This document shows, piece after piece, positions 17,500 through 26,613 of a DNA stretch of 41,945 nt. The stretch lies in the NCBI RefSeq assembly GCF_000787375.1, contig NZ_JRJU01000038.1:1-41945 (forward strand). The letters are read 5' to 3'. A program made the translations under genes and the position numbers. Numbering within the stretch: the stretch's first letter is position 1; the number at the start of each line of letters is the position of its first letter. The DNA comes from Halalkalibacter okhensis. Its GTDB lineage: Bacteria > Bacillota > Bacilli > Bacillales > Bacillaceae_D. A model generated the notes under the pieces. It was not told where the DNA came from and did no database searches. It saw nothing but the letters and a program-made list of their open reading frames with translations.

Positions 17500-18777
17500 T
17501 CAAAGAAAATACCGATAGAATAAAGAGATTTCCTCAAACATAATGAGCAATACCGAAATACAAACTAACATGATGATATATGGAGGAGTTCCTCTAATAA
17601 CATCAAGGTACGACTTATTAAAGACGGCACTAGCGGTGAATATATCAACTCCAAATGGAGGAGTTGCTGATCCCAGAGCCGCTTGGAATGTGATGATAAT
17701 TCCTAGATGAATAGGATCGATTCCAGCCTGTATTGCAATGGGATAAAAGATAGGTGTAAGTATTAAGATCACAACAATTGGATCAACAAACATACAACCA
17801 ATAAAGAAGAAAATCGATACTATGATTAACACTTGAATCGCCGTTGGATCGCCTCCCATCACAGCTTCTGCTACCATGTTCGGAATACGTGCAAATGAGA
17901 TGACCCAAGAGAATGCTTGTCCTCCTGCTACAAGAATAAATACCGCAGCAGTCACAAGACCCGTTGATAAAGCAACTTTTGGAATATCGGCTACCTTAAT
18001 TGTTCGAAAAATGAGAACTTCTAAAATCAACGCATACAACACTGATACACCAGCTGCTTCAGTCGGACTAAATATACCTGAATAAATTCCTCCGATAATA
18101 ATTAAAGGGAAACCTAAAGGAAAGATTGCTTTCTTTATTACACCCCAGCGTTCACTCCAAGAAGCTTTCTCAGCTAGTGGAATGTTTTTTATTTTTGCGT
18201 ATATGTAACTATAGAGAGCAAAAAAGAAAAACACGAGAAGTCCTGGACCAATTCCTGCAAGAAACAATTCTCCAACCGAAACTTGCGGTGCTGCTAACGC
18301 ATAGATGATCATTCCAATACTCGGAGGGATTAGCAAAGCAACATCACTAGCATTAATAATGAGAGCAATAGCACTTGAATCTTTATATCCACTAGCAAGC
18401 ATCCTTTGCCTCATAGGTCTTCCTATTGCAACAACGGTTGCTTGCGTCGATCCTGAAATAGCTCCAAATAACGTACAAGCAGCAGCGGTTGTAATCGCAT
18501 ACCCCCCTCGTAGATGTCTAATAAATGCACCAACAAAATCCAATAATCGATTTGATGTTTTTCCTGTAGCCATAATATCCGCCGCAAAAATAAATAATGG
18601 AACGGCTAATAGCACATAAGAAGATATTCCTTGAACCATTTGTTGAATAATTATTTCACCACTAAAGTTTGGATAAAAGAAAATCACAATGATTAATGGC
18701 GCAATAATAAGCGGAATCATCATTGGAAATCCAAAAAGAAGGAGGATAATCATTATTGTCAGTAATGTGGCAACCAT
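17500..18777 (-). CDS. teaC: TRAP transporter large membrane subunit (DctM/TeaC-like)
   Basis: This is the sodium-driven channel-forming subunit of a TRAP transporter. The 425 residues hold about 12 membrane segments and the DctM family blocks: LLAVPLFIFAADIMATG, CTLFGAISGSTQATVVAIG, INASDVALLIPPSIGMIIYALAA and the C-terminal TPPFGVDIFTASAVF. It lies between the small subunit (26 bp away) and the receptor (32 bp away), which is the usual Q-M-P grouping. Substrate is inferred from the receptor and the surrounding ectoine genes. Confidence 0.9.
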   Translation of the reverse strand: MVATLLTIMIILLLFGFPMMIPLIIAPLIIVIFFYPNFSGEIIIQQMVQGISSYVLLAVPLFIFAADIMATGKTSNRLLDFVGAFIRHLRGGYAITTAAACTLFGAISGSTQATVVAIGRPMRQRMLASGYKDSSAIALIINASDVALLIPPSIGMIIYALAAPQVSVGELFLAGIGPGLLVFFFFALYSYIYAKIKNIPLAEKASWSERWGVIKKAIFPLGFPLIIIGGIYSGIFSPTEAAGVSVLYALILEVLIFRTIKVADIPKVALSTGLVTAAVFILVAGGQAFSWVISFARIPNMVAEAVMGGDPTAIQVLIIVSIFFFIGCMFVDPIVVILILTPIFYPIAIQAGIDPIHLGIIITFQAALGSATPPFGVDIFTASAVFNKSYLDVIRGTPPYIIMLVCISVLLIMFEEISLFYRYFL

Positions 18778-18803
18778 ATTGGGACCTCCCGTTTCTTTTT
18801 TTA

Positions 18804-19319
18804 CTACAAATAATCCTTTTTATCTGTTGCTAAGAACACGTCTTTTTCTTTTATGTTAATCCACATGTTCCGTAGAAATTGTAAGCCTCCTAGTGTAAAT
18901 CCAATCGGGATAAATAAATGAAACAAGTAAACGGGTATTAACAAAGCCGTTGTCGTTCTTCCTCTTTCAAAAGAAGAAATGGTATAAACATATGCATAGT
19001 AAGCTAAAAGAAATAAGCTGATTGCTGTGATGGCTGGAATGATGATCGCCATTATTTTACGAGTTTTAGCAGGAGCCATATCAAAAAATGCAGACATGCT
19101 TATATGCCTTCCTTTTCTCGCGGCATAGCTGATTCCTAAAAAAGTTGCTATAATCACAGCAAATTCACTTATTTCAGCTGCAAATGCCCAACTTCTTCCC
19201 GTGAAATATCGACTAAGAACATTTCCAGTTACCATGAGGGCGATTAAAATAATAGCGTAGCTAAGAATAGCCTCTTCTATTTTCATAATCACTCGGTCTA
19301 GTTTTCTAAGTATTTTCAA
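18804..19319 (-). CDS. teaB: TRAP transporter small membrane subunit (DctQ/TeaB-like)
   Basis: The 171-residue protein has four membrane helices and the DctQ signature block with RYFTGRSWAFAAEISEFAVIIATFLGIS and the HISM motif after a basic KGR turn. It pairs with the large subunit. It starts 66 bp after the aldehyde dehydrogenase stop, with a GAGGGGG ribosome site, so it is likely in the same transcript. Confidence 0.88.
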   Translation of the reverse strand: MKILRKLDRVIMKIEEAILSYAIILIALMVTGNVLSRYFTGRSWAFAAEISEFAVIIATFLGISYAARKGRHISMSAFFDMAPAKTRKIMAIIIPAITAISLFLLAYYAYVYTISSFERGRTTTALLIPVYLFHLFIPIGFTLGGLQFLRNMWINIKEKDVFLATDKKDYL

Positions 19320-19385
19320 TATAGAGCCCCCTCGGTCAAATTCATTCTCAATATTCAGAAGTACAATGACGCTTCTTAGGCTGTT

Positions 19386-20831
19386 CTACTGCTTATTTAA
19401 CTTAAAACAAATCACTTTTGGTTCTGTCATCTCATGAATGGTAAATTGAACCCCTTCTCGTCCAAGTCCTGAAGCTTTGACTCCCCCAAATGGCATACCA
19501 TCAATTCGGTAATCACTGCTATCATTGATCATCACGCCTCCAACCTCAAGCTGTTCGCTTGCTTGAAAGGCATATTCCAGATTATTTGTAAAGACCCCGG
19601 CTTGGAGACCGAAATGAACAGAATTTGACCTTTCAATTGCTTCTTTTATGTTGGAAACAGCATAAAGCAAAACAACCGGACCAAAAACCTCTTCTCTTGC
19701 AATCGTACAGTGATCTGGAACATCCATTAACACGGTTGGCTCATAAGATGCACCGTTGCGTTTCCCCCCACATAAAAGCCTCGCCCCTTGTAAAACAGCC
19801 TCTTCAACCCAGCTTTCCACTCGGATCGCTTCCTTTTCCGAAATAAGCGGCCCCATGTCCGTTTCTTCTGATAACTTGTTTCCTAGACGATACTCTTGTG
19901 TTCTTGCTACAAATTCTTCGACAAACAATTCAAATATCGTTTGTTCAACATAGAGCCTTTGTACACCTAAACAATTTTGGCCAGCTGCCCAAAATGCCCC
20001 TGAGACATTCGCTTCAACGGCTTCAATCATATTAGCATCAGCTAAAACAATACCTGGCGAGTTTGATCCCAGTTCCATGCTCAACTTTTTCAATCCAGCT
20101 TTTTGGGTTATTGCAAGCCCCGCTTCAACCCCTCCTGTAAACGAGATCATTCGAACATCAGGATGAGTAACCAACGTATCCCCAATCTCATAGCCATACC
20201 CCGTCACAACGGATAAAACTTTATCTGGTAATCCTGCCGCTTCAAACGCTTCAGCAAGTTTGAGCGCACTTAGTGGCGTTGCCGTTGCAGGTTTAACAAT
20301 TATGGCATTTCCTGAAGCAATGGCCGGGCCTACTTTATGAGCAACAAGGTTTAATGGGTCATTAAATGGTGTAATGGCTCCAATAATACCAATAGGAATA
20401 CGTGTATAATAACCTTGTCGGCCTTCACTTCCAGGCGCTTGGTCAAATGAGATTGTCTCTCCAGTTATACGACGTGCCTCCTCAGCACTTAAACGAATTG
20501 TTTGTACGCAACGGCTTGCTTCTTTACGCGCCTCACGAATGGTTTTGCTCCCTTCGCTTGCAATCGTAATAGCATATTCCTCTAGATGAGATTCAATATA
20601 ATCTGCGGCCTTATTTAGAATATCAACTCTTTGGTGGACAGACATGTTCGAGGCAATTTTCAAACCAACTTTCGCCTCATCGATAGCTTCAAGCATATCT
20701 TCCTTTGATGCAGCAGGCACTGTCGTCAGTAAGCGGTTATCTTCGGGATCACGTACTTCAATGATGTTACTTCGATTAACCCATTTGCCAGCTAGAAACA
20801 TGTTTGTTCCTACCGTTTCCACATTGATCAT
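19386..20831 (-). CDS. NAD(P)-dependent aldehyde dehydrogenase, probable DoeC role
   Basis: The 481-residue enzyme has the full catalytic set: Asn157 (TPFNDPLN), Glu253 (MELGSNSP) and nucleophile Cys287 (AAGQNCLGVQR), plus the cofactor loop FTGGVEAG. In known ectoine breakdown DoeC oxidises aspartate semialdehyde to aspartate. The position in the cluster suggests the same reaction here, but this is inference because the family has many aldehyde substrates. The ATG at 20831 is 8 nt after GGTGG. An in-frame GTG four codons upstream is only 3 nt from GGAAGG and is less likely. Confidence 0.82.
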   Translation of the reverse strand: MINVETVGTNMFLAGKWVNRSNIIEVRDPEDNRLLTTVPAASKEDMLEAIDEAKVGLKIASNMSVHQRVDILNKAADYIESHLEEYAITIASEGSKTIREARKEASRCVQTIRLSAEEARRITGETISFDQAPGSEGRQGYYTRIPIGIIGAITPFNDPLNLVAHKVGPAIASGNAIIVKPATATPLSALKLAEAFEAAGLPDKVLSVVTGYGYEIGDTLVTHPDVRMISFTGGVEAGLAITQKAGLKKLSMELGSNSPGIVLADANMIEAVEANVSGAFWAAGQNCLGVQRLYVEQTIFELFVEEFVARTQEYRLGNKLSEETDMGPLISEKEAIRVESWVEEAVLQGARLLCGGKRNGASYEPTVLMDVPDHCTIAREEVFGPVVLLYAVSNIKEAIERSNSVHFGLQAGVFTNNLEYAFQASEQLEVGGVMINDSSDYRIDGMPFGGVKASGLGREGVQFTIHEMTEPKVICFKLNKQ

Positions 20832-20858
20832 GATTACTGCCACCTTCCTTCCACACTC

Positions 20859-21944
20859 TTAATAAATTAAAGCTTGATTAGCTGTCTCTTTTTTCGATTT
20901 GGGTGTTAACATTCCTCGTTCTATATTGATTAAGTCAATCAATAAGGAATATCCTGTTTCAATTTTCCCCGCGCCAGGTCCGCAAAGAGTAATAGTCCCA
21001 GCTAAATCACATTCGTACATAACAGCGTTAATGGCCCCATTGATGGATGCTAATGGGTCTGTTACATGTAGTTTCATAGGCTTCACCGATGCGATTACCT
21101 TTCCTTTCTCTTTCTTCGCACTTGCAATAAGCTTCCAACGAAATCCTTCTTTTTGTGCTAATTCGATATCTTCTTTTGTCAGTTCTGTGATCCCTTGGCA
21201 TTCGACATCTTCTACTTTTAACGGTTCATTCAATACTAAGTTTGATAGGATAACAATCTTATAACGGGCGTCAAACCCTTGAACGTCGCTAGTTGGATCC
21301 GCTTCTGCATAGCCAAGCTCCTGCGCCTCTTGTAAAGCATTTTCATAGGTAAGACCTTCTTCCATTTTTGAAAGAATAAAATTTGTTGTTCCATTTAAAA
21401 TTCCTCGGATTTCAATAAAATCATTTCCTGCTAGAGCAGCAAGAGGCATCCGTAAAGCAGGTGTACCACTCATAACCGTTCCTTCAAACCCCCAGTTTAC
21501 TCCATTATCTTCTGCCATTTGTGATAACTCTTCATACGCTAGTGCAACAGGACCTTTATTGCTCATTACGACATTCTTACCTGCTTCAAAAGCCGCCTTA
21601 CAATGATCAATAGCAGGTTGTCCCGTTTTCACATCTGTAAAGGTTACTTCAACGATCGTTTGGGCGTTTGTCTCTCTAATTGTCTCGAGACTATTTAATC
21701 CGCGAATTAAACCAGGTTTATCTGGATATGAATCTAGTTTTCCCGTTTCCTTAACTACTTCAAGTACTTTCTTGAGGTCCAACCCATCCGGATGATACAA
21801 GGCACCTTTCATAAGATCCGAGATCGCAACAACTTTGCCTTGAAATTGAACTCCTTCTAGAAGTTTCTTTTCTTTATTTATTAATATTTCAGCCAATCCT
21901 TGCCCAACAGTACCAAACCCCAGTAAAGCTAGTTTATGACTCAT
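20859..21944 (-). CDS. Homoserine dehydrogenase-like oxidoreductase without ACT domain
   Basis: The 361-residue protein has a Rossmann motif GFGTVG (9-14), the VVMSNKGPVA block, the homoserine dehydrogenase signature GILNGTTNFILSKM and the catalytic-region block EADPTSDVQGFDARYK. It is shorter than housekeeping Bacillus Hom (about 430) because the C-terminal regulatory ACT domain is missing, as expected for a catabolic copy. It would interconvert aspartate semialdehyde and homoserine, or act on a related 4-carbon amino aldehyde or amine from ectoine. Translation is coupled to the M20 gene by a 4-nt overlap. It is not part of the standard doe/eut set. Confidence 0.8.
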   Translation of the reverse strand: MSHKLALLGFGTVGQGLAEILINKEKKLLEGVQFQGKVVAISDLMKGALYHPDGLDLKKVLEVVKETGKLDSYPDKPGLIRGLNSLETIRETNAQTIVEVTFTDVKTGQPAIDHCKAAFEAGKNVVMSNKGPVALAYEELSQMAEDNGVNWGFEGTVMSGTPALRMPLAALAGNDFIEIRGILNGTTNFILSKMEEGLTYENALQEAQELGYAEADPTSDVQGFDARYKIVILSNLVLNEPLKVEDVECQGITELTKEDIELAQKEGFRWKLIASAKKEKGKVIASVKPMKLHVTDPLASINGAINAVMYECDLAGTITLCGPGAGKIETGYSLLIDLINIERGMLTPKSKKETANQALIY

Positions 21945-23185
21945 TGATTGGTTCCCTCCCCTTTGTTTGATTTTCTAGTTAACGGCTTCACTTCTTCCTG
22001 AACAAAACGACGAACGGTTTCTGCTAAAATGGAAACACCTATCGGTAAGCATCGTTCATCAAGATTAAAAATCGGCGTATGCAAGTCTCGCTGAATGCCG
22101 TCTGATGTGGCACACCCTAAGAAAAACATTGAACTTGGAACTAATTGACTCATATAGCCGAAATCTTCTCCACCAAGACCAAAAGGTTCATTTACAATGG
22201 TAGACTCCGGATATAGATACCTCACCGATTCTTCCAGCCAGCTATTGACAATAGGATCATTCATTAATGAAGGCTCCCCTTTTGTAATCGTAAGGTCATA
22301 ACTTCCCTCAAACACATCAACGATCGATATTGCTTTCTCAAGCTCTTTTGCGATAAACTTGCGATTTTCACTTGAATAACTTCGCATCGTCCCTTCAATT
22401 GTTACTTCCGTTGGAATGATATTGCTAGCCGTTCCTGCGTGAATTTGTCCGATGCTTAGTACAGTTGGATCAAGTGGCGATACCCTTCTTGCAACTATTC
22501 CATAAATCGCTTGCAAGACGGGACCAAGCATCCAAACTGGATCGGTTCCAAGTTGAGGATAGGCACCATGGCCACCCGTTCCCTTTAGTTTCGCTTCAAA
22601 CACATCTACATTGGCCATGCTGTAACCATCATTCATTTGCAAGCTACCAACCGGAAGCCAAGGGCACATATGCAAGGCCAAGGCCGCATCCACCCCTTCA
22701 AGGGCTCCATCACGGATCATGTATGGAGCACCTGAAAGCCCTTGCTCATCGGTACTTTCTTCAGCCGGTTGAAAAATAAATTTGATTGTTCCTTTTGTGA
22801 TAAGCTTTTGCTTGATTAATTCACAAACCGTATGCGCTACACCTAAAACAATTGATGGATGAGCATCATGTCCACAAGCGTGCATAACTCCTTCATTTTT
22901 GGAGCGATATTCTAACTCACTTTCTTCTGCAATTGGCAATGCATCTATGTCTGCTCGAACGGCTATGCACGGTCCTTCACCAGCCGACAATGTTCCGACA
23001 ATCCCAGTCTTGCCGATTCCTGTTTCTACCTTCATTCCATCAATTTCTCTTAATTTAGCTGCCAAATACTTCGACGTCTCGAATTCTTGAAAACTTAACT
23101 CAGGATAAGCATGTAAATGTCGACGCCATTCGATGAGTTGGTCTGACAAACTCTCTGCAAGCTGTTTAGTTACAAAACCCTCCAT
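21941..23185 (-). CDS. M20-family amidohydrolase, candidate N-acetyl-diaminobutyrate deacetylase
   Basis: The 414-residue metallo-hydrolase belongs to the IAA-amino-acid hydrolase/N-acyl-L-amino-acid amidohydrolase branch. Metal and catalytic residues are intact: Cys104-H106 in ACGHDAH, Glu142-Glu143 in FQPAEES, GGHGAYP, GLGGEDFG and a late DLHTP histidine. In the known pathway DoeB (AstE/AspA fold) deacetylates N-alpha-acetyl-diaminobutyrate made by DoeA. No such gene is seen here, so this enzyme is the best candidate for the step. The ATG at 23185 lies 8 nt after AAGG; the earlier GTG and ATG codons lie too close to that site. Confidence 0.82.
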   Translation of the reverse strand: MEGFVTKQLAESLSDQLIEWRRHLHAYPELSFQEFETSKYLAAKLREIDGMKVETGIGKTGIVGTLSAGEGPCIAVRADIDALPIAEESELEYRSKNEGVMHACGHDAHPSIVLGVAHTVCELIKQKLITKGTIKFIFQPAEESTDEQGLSGAPYMIRDGALEGVDAALALHMCPWLPVGSLQMNDGYSMANVDVFEAKLKGTGGHGAYPQLGTDPVWMLGPVLQAIYGIVARRVSPLDPTVLSIGQIHAGTASNIIPTEVTIEGTMRSYSSENRKFIAKELEKAISIVDVFEGSYDLTITKGEPSLMNDPIVNSWLEESVRYLYPESTIVNEPFGLGGEDFGYMSQLVPSSMFFLGCATSDGIQRDLHTPIFNLDERCLPIGVSILAETVRRFVQEEVKPLTRKSNKGEGTNQ

Positions 23186-23203
23186 ATCCATCACCTTCTA
23201 CTT

Positions 23204-24412
23204 TTACGAATTGACCGTTGTACGAAGACCTGCAAAAGCCTGTTTGAAATCTGCAATAATGTCCTCAATATTTTCAATGCCGCAAGAGATACGAATCAAC
23301 CCTTCTGGGATCCCCATAGCTGCCCGTTCTTCCGGCGTACACTCGACATGACTTGTTGTTCTTGCAGGTCCTACGGTTGTTTCAACAGCCCCTAAATTCG
23401 CAGCTCGGTGAGCAAATTCAAGCTTAGGTAACAGTTCTCTCACTGTATCAACCCCGTCTTTTACTGCAAAGCTAAGCATCCCACCGAAACCACGCATTTG
23501 TTTCTTCGCGATGTCATAACCTGGGTGTGTTTCAAGCCCTGGGTAAAAAACAGCATCGACCATTTCTTCCGTTTGAAGGTATTTTGCTAATTTCATTGCA
23601 TTTTCTTGTTGTCGTTCAACGCGTAAATGCAAGGTTTTCATTCCTCTTAAGATAAGGTAAGCAGCCCACGGGTCCATCGTTGCCCCATTAATTTCACGAT
23701 AATGATAGATCGCTTCAACCAATTCCGAATCATTTCCGCATACTACACCACCTAGTGCATCAGCATGTCCTCCTAAAAACTTCGTTGCACTATGAATTAC
23801 TAGATCCACACCTAGTTCAAGTGGGTTTTGGTTGATTGGTGTAGCAAACGTGTTATCAACAATGACAAGGGCTCCTACTTCTTTTCCTACTTTCGCCATC
23901 GCTTCGATATCCGTTATTTTTACGGTAGGGTTGGTTGGTGTTTCTAAGTAAAGGACTTTACATCCTTGTTTTACAACTTTTTCGATTTCCTCGTGATTCC
24001 CTGTCTCACATAACGCTACTTCTACTCCCATACGCGGTAGAAACTCTGTGAAGATCTTATTTGTTCCCCCATACGTATCTTTAATAGAAACAATTCGGTC
24101 ACCTGGTGTTAAAAAGGTATAAAGCGTGTTGCTAATCGCTGCCATCCCCGTCGAAAAACTTGTTGCCGCTTTAGCACCTTCTAGAATTTTCAACTTATCT
24201 TCAAATGCTTGAACCGTTGGGTTTGTGTTTCTTCCATAAATATGTCCTTTTTTCTTTCCAATCGCGACGTCATACCATTCATCCATGTCGTCATAACCAA
24301 AGGCAACACTCGGAATCACTGGTACTTGCGTGGCACCGTGTACTAAATAATCTTGTTCTCCTGCCCATACTGCTTTTGTATCTACTTTGACTTGCTCATA
24401 CTTTTTTTCCAT
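23204..24412 (-). CDS. PLP enzyme, cystathionine gamma-synthase/gamma-lyase class
   Basis: This 402-residue fold-type I PLP enzyme is of the Cys/Met metabolism family. It has YGRNTNPT at 59-66 (phosphate-binding Tyr-Gly-Arg from the neighbouring subunit), SFSTGMAA, Tyr114 stacking on PLP, YLETPTNP, VDNTFATP, Lys211 forming the Schiff base (HSATKFLGGHADALGG) and a C-terminal RISCGIE. Such enzymes perform gamma-replacement or gamma-elimination. In this cluster the substrate may be diaminobutyrate or homoserine, giving 2-oxobutyrate and ammonia. That is inference; an ordinary role in methionine metabolism is the alternative. There is a 12-bp gap to eutC upstream and an 18-bp gap to the M20 start. 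Confidence 0.85.
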   Translation of the reverse strand: MEKKYEQVKVDTKAVWAGEQDYLVHGATQVPVIPSVAFGYDDMDEWYDVAIGKKKGHIYGRNTNPTVQAFEDKLKILEGAKAATSFSTGMAAISNTLYTFLTPGDRIVSIKDTYGGTNKIFTEFLPRMGVEVALCETGNHEEIEKVVKQGCKVLYLETPTNPTVKITDIEAMAKVGKEVGALVIVDNTFATPINQNPLELGVDLVIHSATKFLGGHADALGGVVCGNDSELVEAIYHYREINGATMDPWAAYLILRGMKTLHLRVERQQENAMKLAKYLQTEEMVDAVFYPGLETHPGYDIAKKQMRGFGGMLSFAVKDGVDTVRELLPKLEFAHRAANLGAVETTVGPARTTSHVECTPEERAAMGIPEGLIRISCGIENIEDIIADFKQAFAGLRTTVNS

Positions 24413-24424
24413 TATTTCATCCTC

Positions 24425-25393
24425 CTAATTTTCAATTGTTAACCCTAACCCTGCTTCAATAAGCATCTTATATGCATATAAAGCGATCATTGTATCTTGC
24501 ACACCGGTACCCGTTAAATCACAAACTGTAATTTCTTCTTCCGTTGTGCGACCTAGTTGGTTGTTTATGATTGCCTCTCCTAATTCAACAACTGCGTCTT
24601 CTTTAACAGAGGCATGGTGGTATTCTCCAAGCTGGAACGCTTGGGCCTTCACATCACAAACTAATCGGTCTGCTTTAGTGATCACAAGTTGATCAAGTTC
24701 TCTTTTATGTTCAGCGTCTGAACCCATCGCTGTTACATGAACTCCTTTTTTCAACCAATCCCCTTTTAGAACAGGGTCTTTTGATGGGGTTGCAGTTATG
24801 ACTAGATCGGCAATTTCTACGCTTTCTCTAAGTGATCTAATCGGAACAGCTTCTAGATTAAGTTCTTTCTCTAATTTCTTTGATAATTTAACTGAATTTT
24901 CAAACTCATTGGCGTAAACGAAGACTTTCTCCAAAAGTCGAACTTGCGCGAGAGCCTTAACCTGATATTCAGCTTGGCTTCCAGCTCCGATTACAACAAC
25001 ATTCTTGACTTTATCACTCGCTAAATGTTTCGCTGCAATTGCTCCAGCCGCTGCCGTTCTCACATCTGTTAAATAGCCATTATCTAAGAATATGGCTTTA
25101 GGAGCGCCTGTTCTTGCGCAAATTAACAGCATCATCCCATTTCCTGTTGGCAGCCCGAGTTGCTTATTATTAAAAAAGCCTGATGAAACTTTAATACAGA
25201 ACATCTCGTATCCTTTTACATAAGCGGTCTTCACATCTACTTCACCGTTATGTTGTTCAACACCCACTCTCAGAATTGGTGGTGTAATGGTATTTCCCCT
25301 TGCTAACTCCACGAAACCTTGTTCAACAACTTGAATGGATTCAAGATCTACTTTTACAAATTGTTCAATTTCCTCTCTCGTAAAAATTTTCAT
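24425..25393 (-). CDS. eutC: Ectoine utilization protein EutC (ornithine cyclodeaminase/AlaDH-like)
   Basis: The 322-residue NAD(P)-binding protein belongs to the ornithine cyclodeaminase/mu-crystallin family. It shows the EutC-type blocks GEVDVKTAYV (50-59), IKVSSGFFNN, LDNGYLTDVRTAAAGA (103-118), the Rossmann motif GAGSQA (136-141), HVTAMGSDAEHKRE and CDLTGTGVQDT. These closely match proteobacterial EutC as I recall it. EutC is assigned to hydroxyectoine use with EutA and EutB, probably as a reductive step; its exact reaction is not settled. The ATG overlaps the doeA stop by 1 nt (TGATG). Confidence 0.88.
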   Translation of the reverse strand: MKIFTREEIEQFVKVDLESIQVVEQGFVELARGNTITPPILRVGVEQHNGEVDVKTAYVKGYEMFCIKVSSGFFNNKQLGLPTGNGMMLLICARTGAPKAIFLDNGYLTDVRTAAAGAIAAKHLASDKVKNVVVIGAGSQAEYQVKALAQVRLLEKVFVYANEFENSVKLSKKLEKELNLEAVPIRSLRESVEIADLVITATPSKDPVLKGDWLKKGVHVTAMGSDAEHKRELDQLVITKADRLVCDVKAQAFQLGEYHHASVKEDAVVELGEAIINNQLGRTTEEEITVCDLTGTGVQDTMIALYAYKMLIEAGLGLTIEN

Positions 25394-26613
25394 CAGGCAC
25401 CTACATTTTTATTGAAGAAAAGGGGTTCTAGTGGATCAACCTCTTCTTTTACAATGAGTTCTCGCGGAAAGTTAGCTAAGATTTCACAACCTGTTTCAGT
25501 GACACGGAACGATTCACTTAATTCCACACCATAATCGTCATACCATATACCTGGAATCATATGAAATGTCATATTTGGCTGCAAGATCGTTTTATCTCCT
25601 TGTCTAAGGCTTGCTGTATGTTCACCCCAGTCTGGTGGATAATTTAACCCCATTGAGTAACCAATTCTTGAATCCTTTTTAAATCCACTTTTTGCAATAG
25701 TGTTCCGCCAGACTTCTTCCACTTCTTCACATGCTACTCCCGGTTTAACAACCTCTAACGCAGCATTAAGGCCTTCTATGACAGTTGAAGCTAAGTCTTT
25801 TACTTTATCACTCGGCTTCCCAAGATGAACAGTTCGCGACATCGGACTATGGTAGCGTTTGTAGCAACCTGCTAATTCAAGAATAGCCGTCATTCCGTTT
25901 GTGTACTTATCTTCGCTCCATGTAATATGAGGGGTAGATGTCTTTTTACCAGCTGGCATTAAAGGAACAATCGCAGGATAATCTCCACCAAATTCTTTTG
26001 TACCAGAGATTTGAGCTTCATAAATTTTCGCTGCCACATCACATTCTCTTACCCCATGAGCTATCGATTGAATCCCAACATACATTGTTTTTTCCACAAT
26101 TCTTGCCGCTTTTCGTATATATTCGATTTCTGCATCTGATTTAATAATCCGCACCCAGTTTACTAGATTTGTACTGTCTTTAAATACAGCATTAGGTAGT
26201 CCCAGCTTTAATTGCTCATAGCACTTAGCCGTAAAATAATAGTTGTCCTTTTCAACCCCGATGGTCCGTTTGCTTTGACCAATTTCCTTTAGAATATTCG
26301 CAACAAAATCCATTGGATGCTTTGTTGTTGATTGAACATAATCATCTGGATATGGAATGATGTTATCGTGATAAAGCCAGCTCGTCACTTTAGCTACATT
26401 GGCATCCATCCCTCTTCCAATCCAAATCGGCTGTTCCTCATCAATCATAACAAGTAGCATTTGATGAACATAAAAGGACCATCCATCATACCCAGATAAA
26501 TAACACATATTAGCTGGGTCTGTTATGAGCAAGACTTCTACTCCTTCTTGAGTCATCCGCTCTTTTGTCTTTACTAATCTTTGCTTATATTCTGCATGGG
26601 AAAAACTTGTCAT
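25393..26613 (-). CDS. doeA: Ectoine hydrolase DoeA/EutD (M24 family)
   Basis: DoeA opens the ectoine ring to N-alpha-acetyl-L-2,4-diaminobutyrate. The 406-residue protein has the creatinase-type N-domain and pita-bread C-domain. The ectoine hydrolase blocks are GYDGWSFYVHQ (41-51), GRGMDANVAK (67-75), NYYFTAKCY, NLVNWVR, GGDYPAIVP (209-217), YKRYHSPMSRTV (251-262), YPPDWGE (325-331) and TFHMIPGIW. The M24 metal ligands are largely replaced (EL for D-x-G near 246, SPM for the second Asp), as in metal-free creatinase-like members. The ATG is preceded by GAGGAGAAA. It is first in the catabolic operon, behind a PucR gene and a terminator. Confidence 0.93.
   Translation of the reverse strand: MTSFSHAEYKQRLVKTKERMTQEGVEVLLITDPANMCYLSGYDGWSFYVHQMLLVMIDEEQPIWIGRGMDANVAKVTSWLYHDNIIPYPDDYVQSTTKHPMDFVANILKEIGQSKRTIGVEKDNYYFTAKCYEQLKLGLPNAVFKDSTNLVNWVRIIKSDAEIEYIRKAARIVEKTMYVGIQSIAHGVRECDVAAKIYEAQISGTKEFGGDYPAIVPLMPAGKKTSTPHITWSEDKYTNGMTAILELAGCYKRYHSPMSRTVHLGKPSDKVKDLASTVIEGLNAALEVVKPGVACEEVEEVWRNTIAKSGFKKDSRIGYSMGLNYPPDWGEHTASLRQGDKTILQPNMTFHMIPGIWYDDYGVELSESFRVTETGCEILANFPRELIVKEEVDPLEPLFFNKNVGA

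Noticed and set aside
25393-26613. Xaa-Pro aminopeptidase
   Set aside because: The M24 fold is shared, but metal ligands are replaced and the GYDGWSFYVHQ, GGDYPAIVP and YPPDWGE blocks mark ectoine hydrolases.
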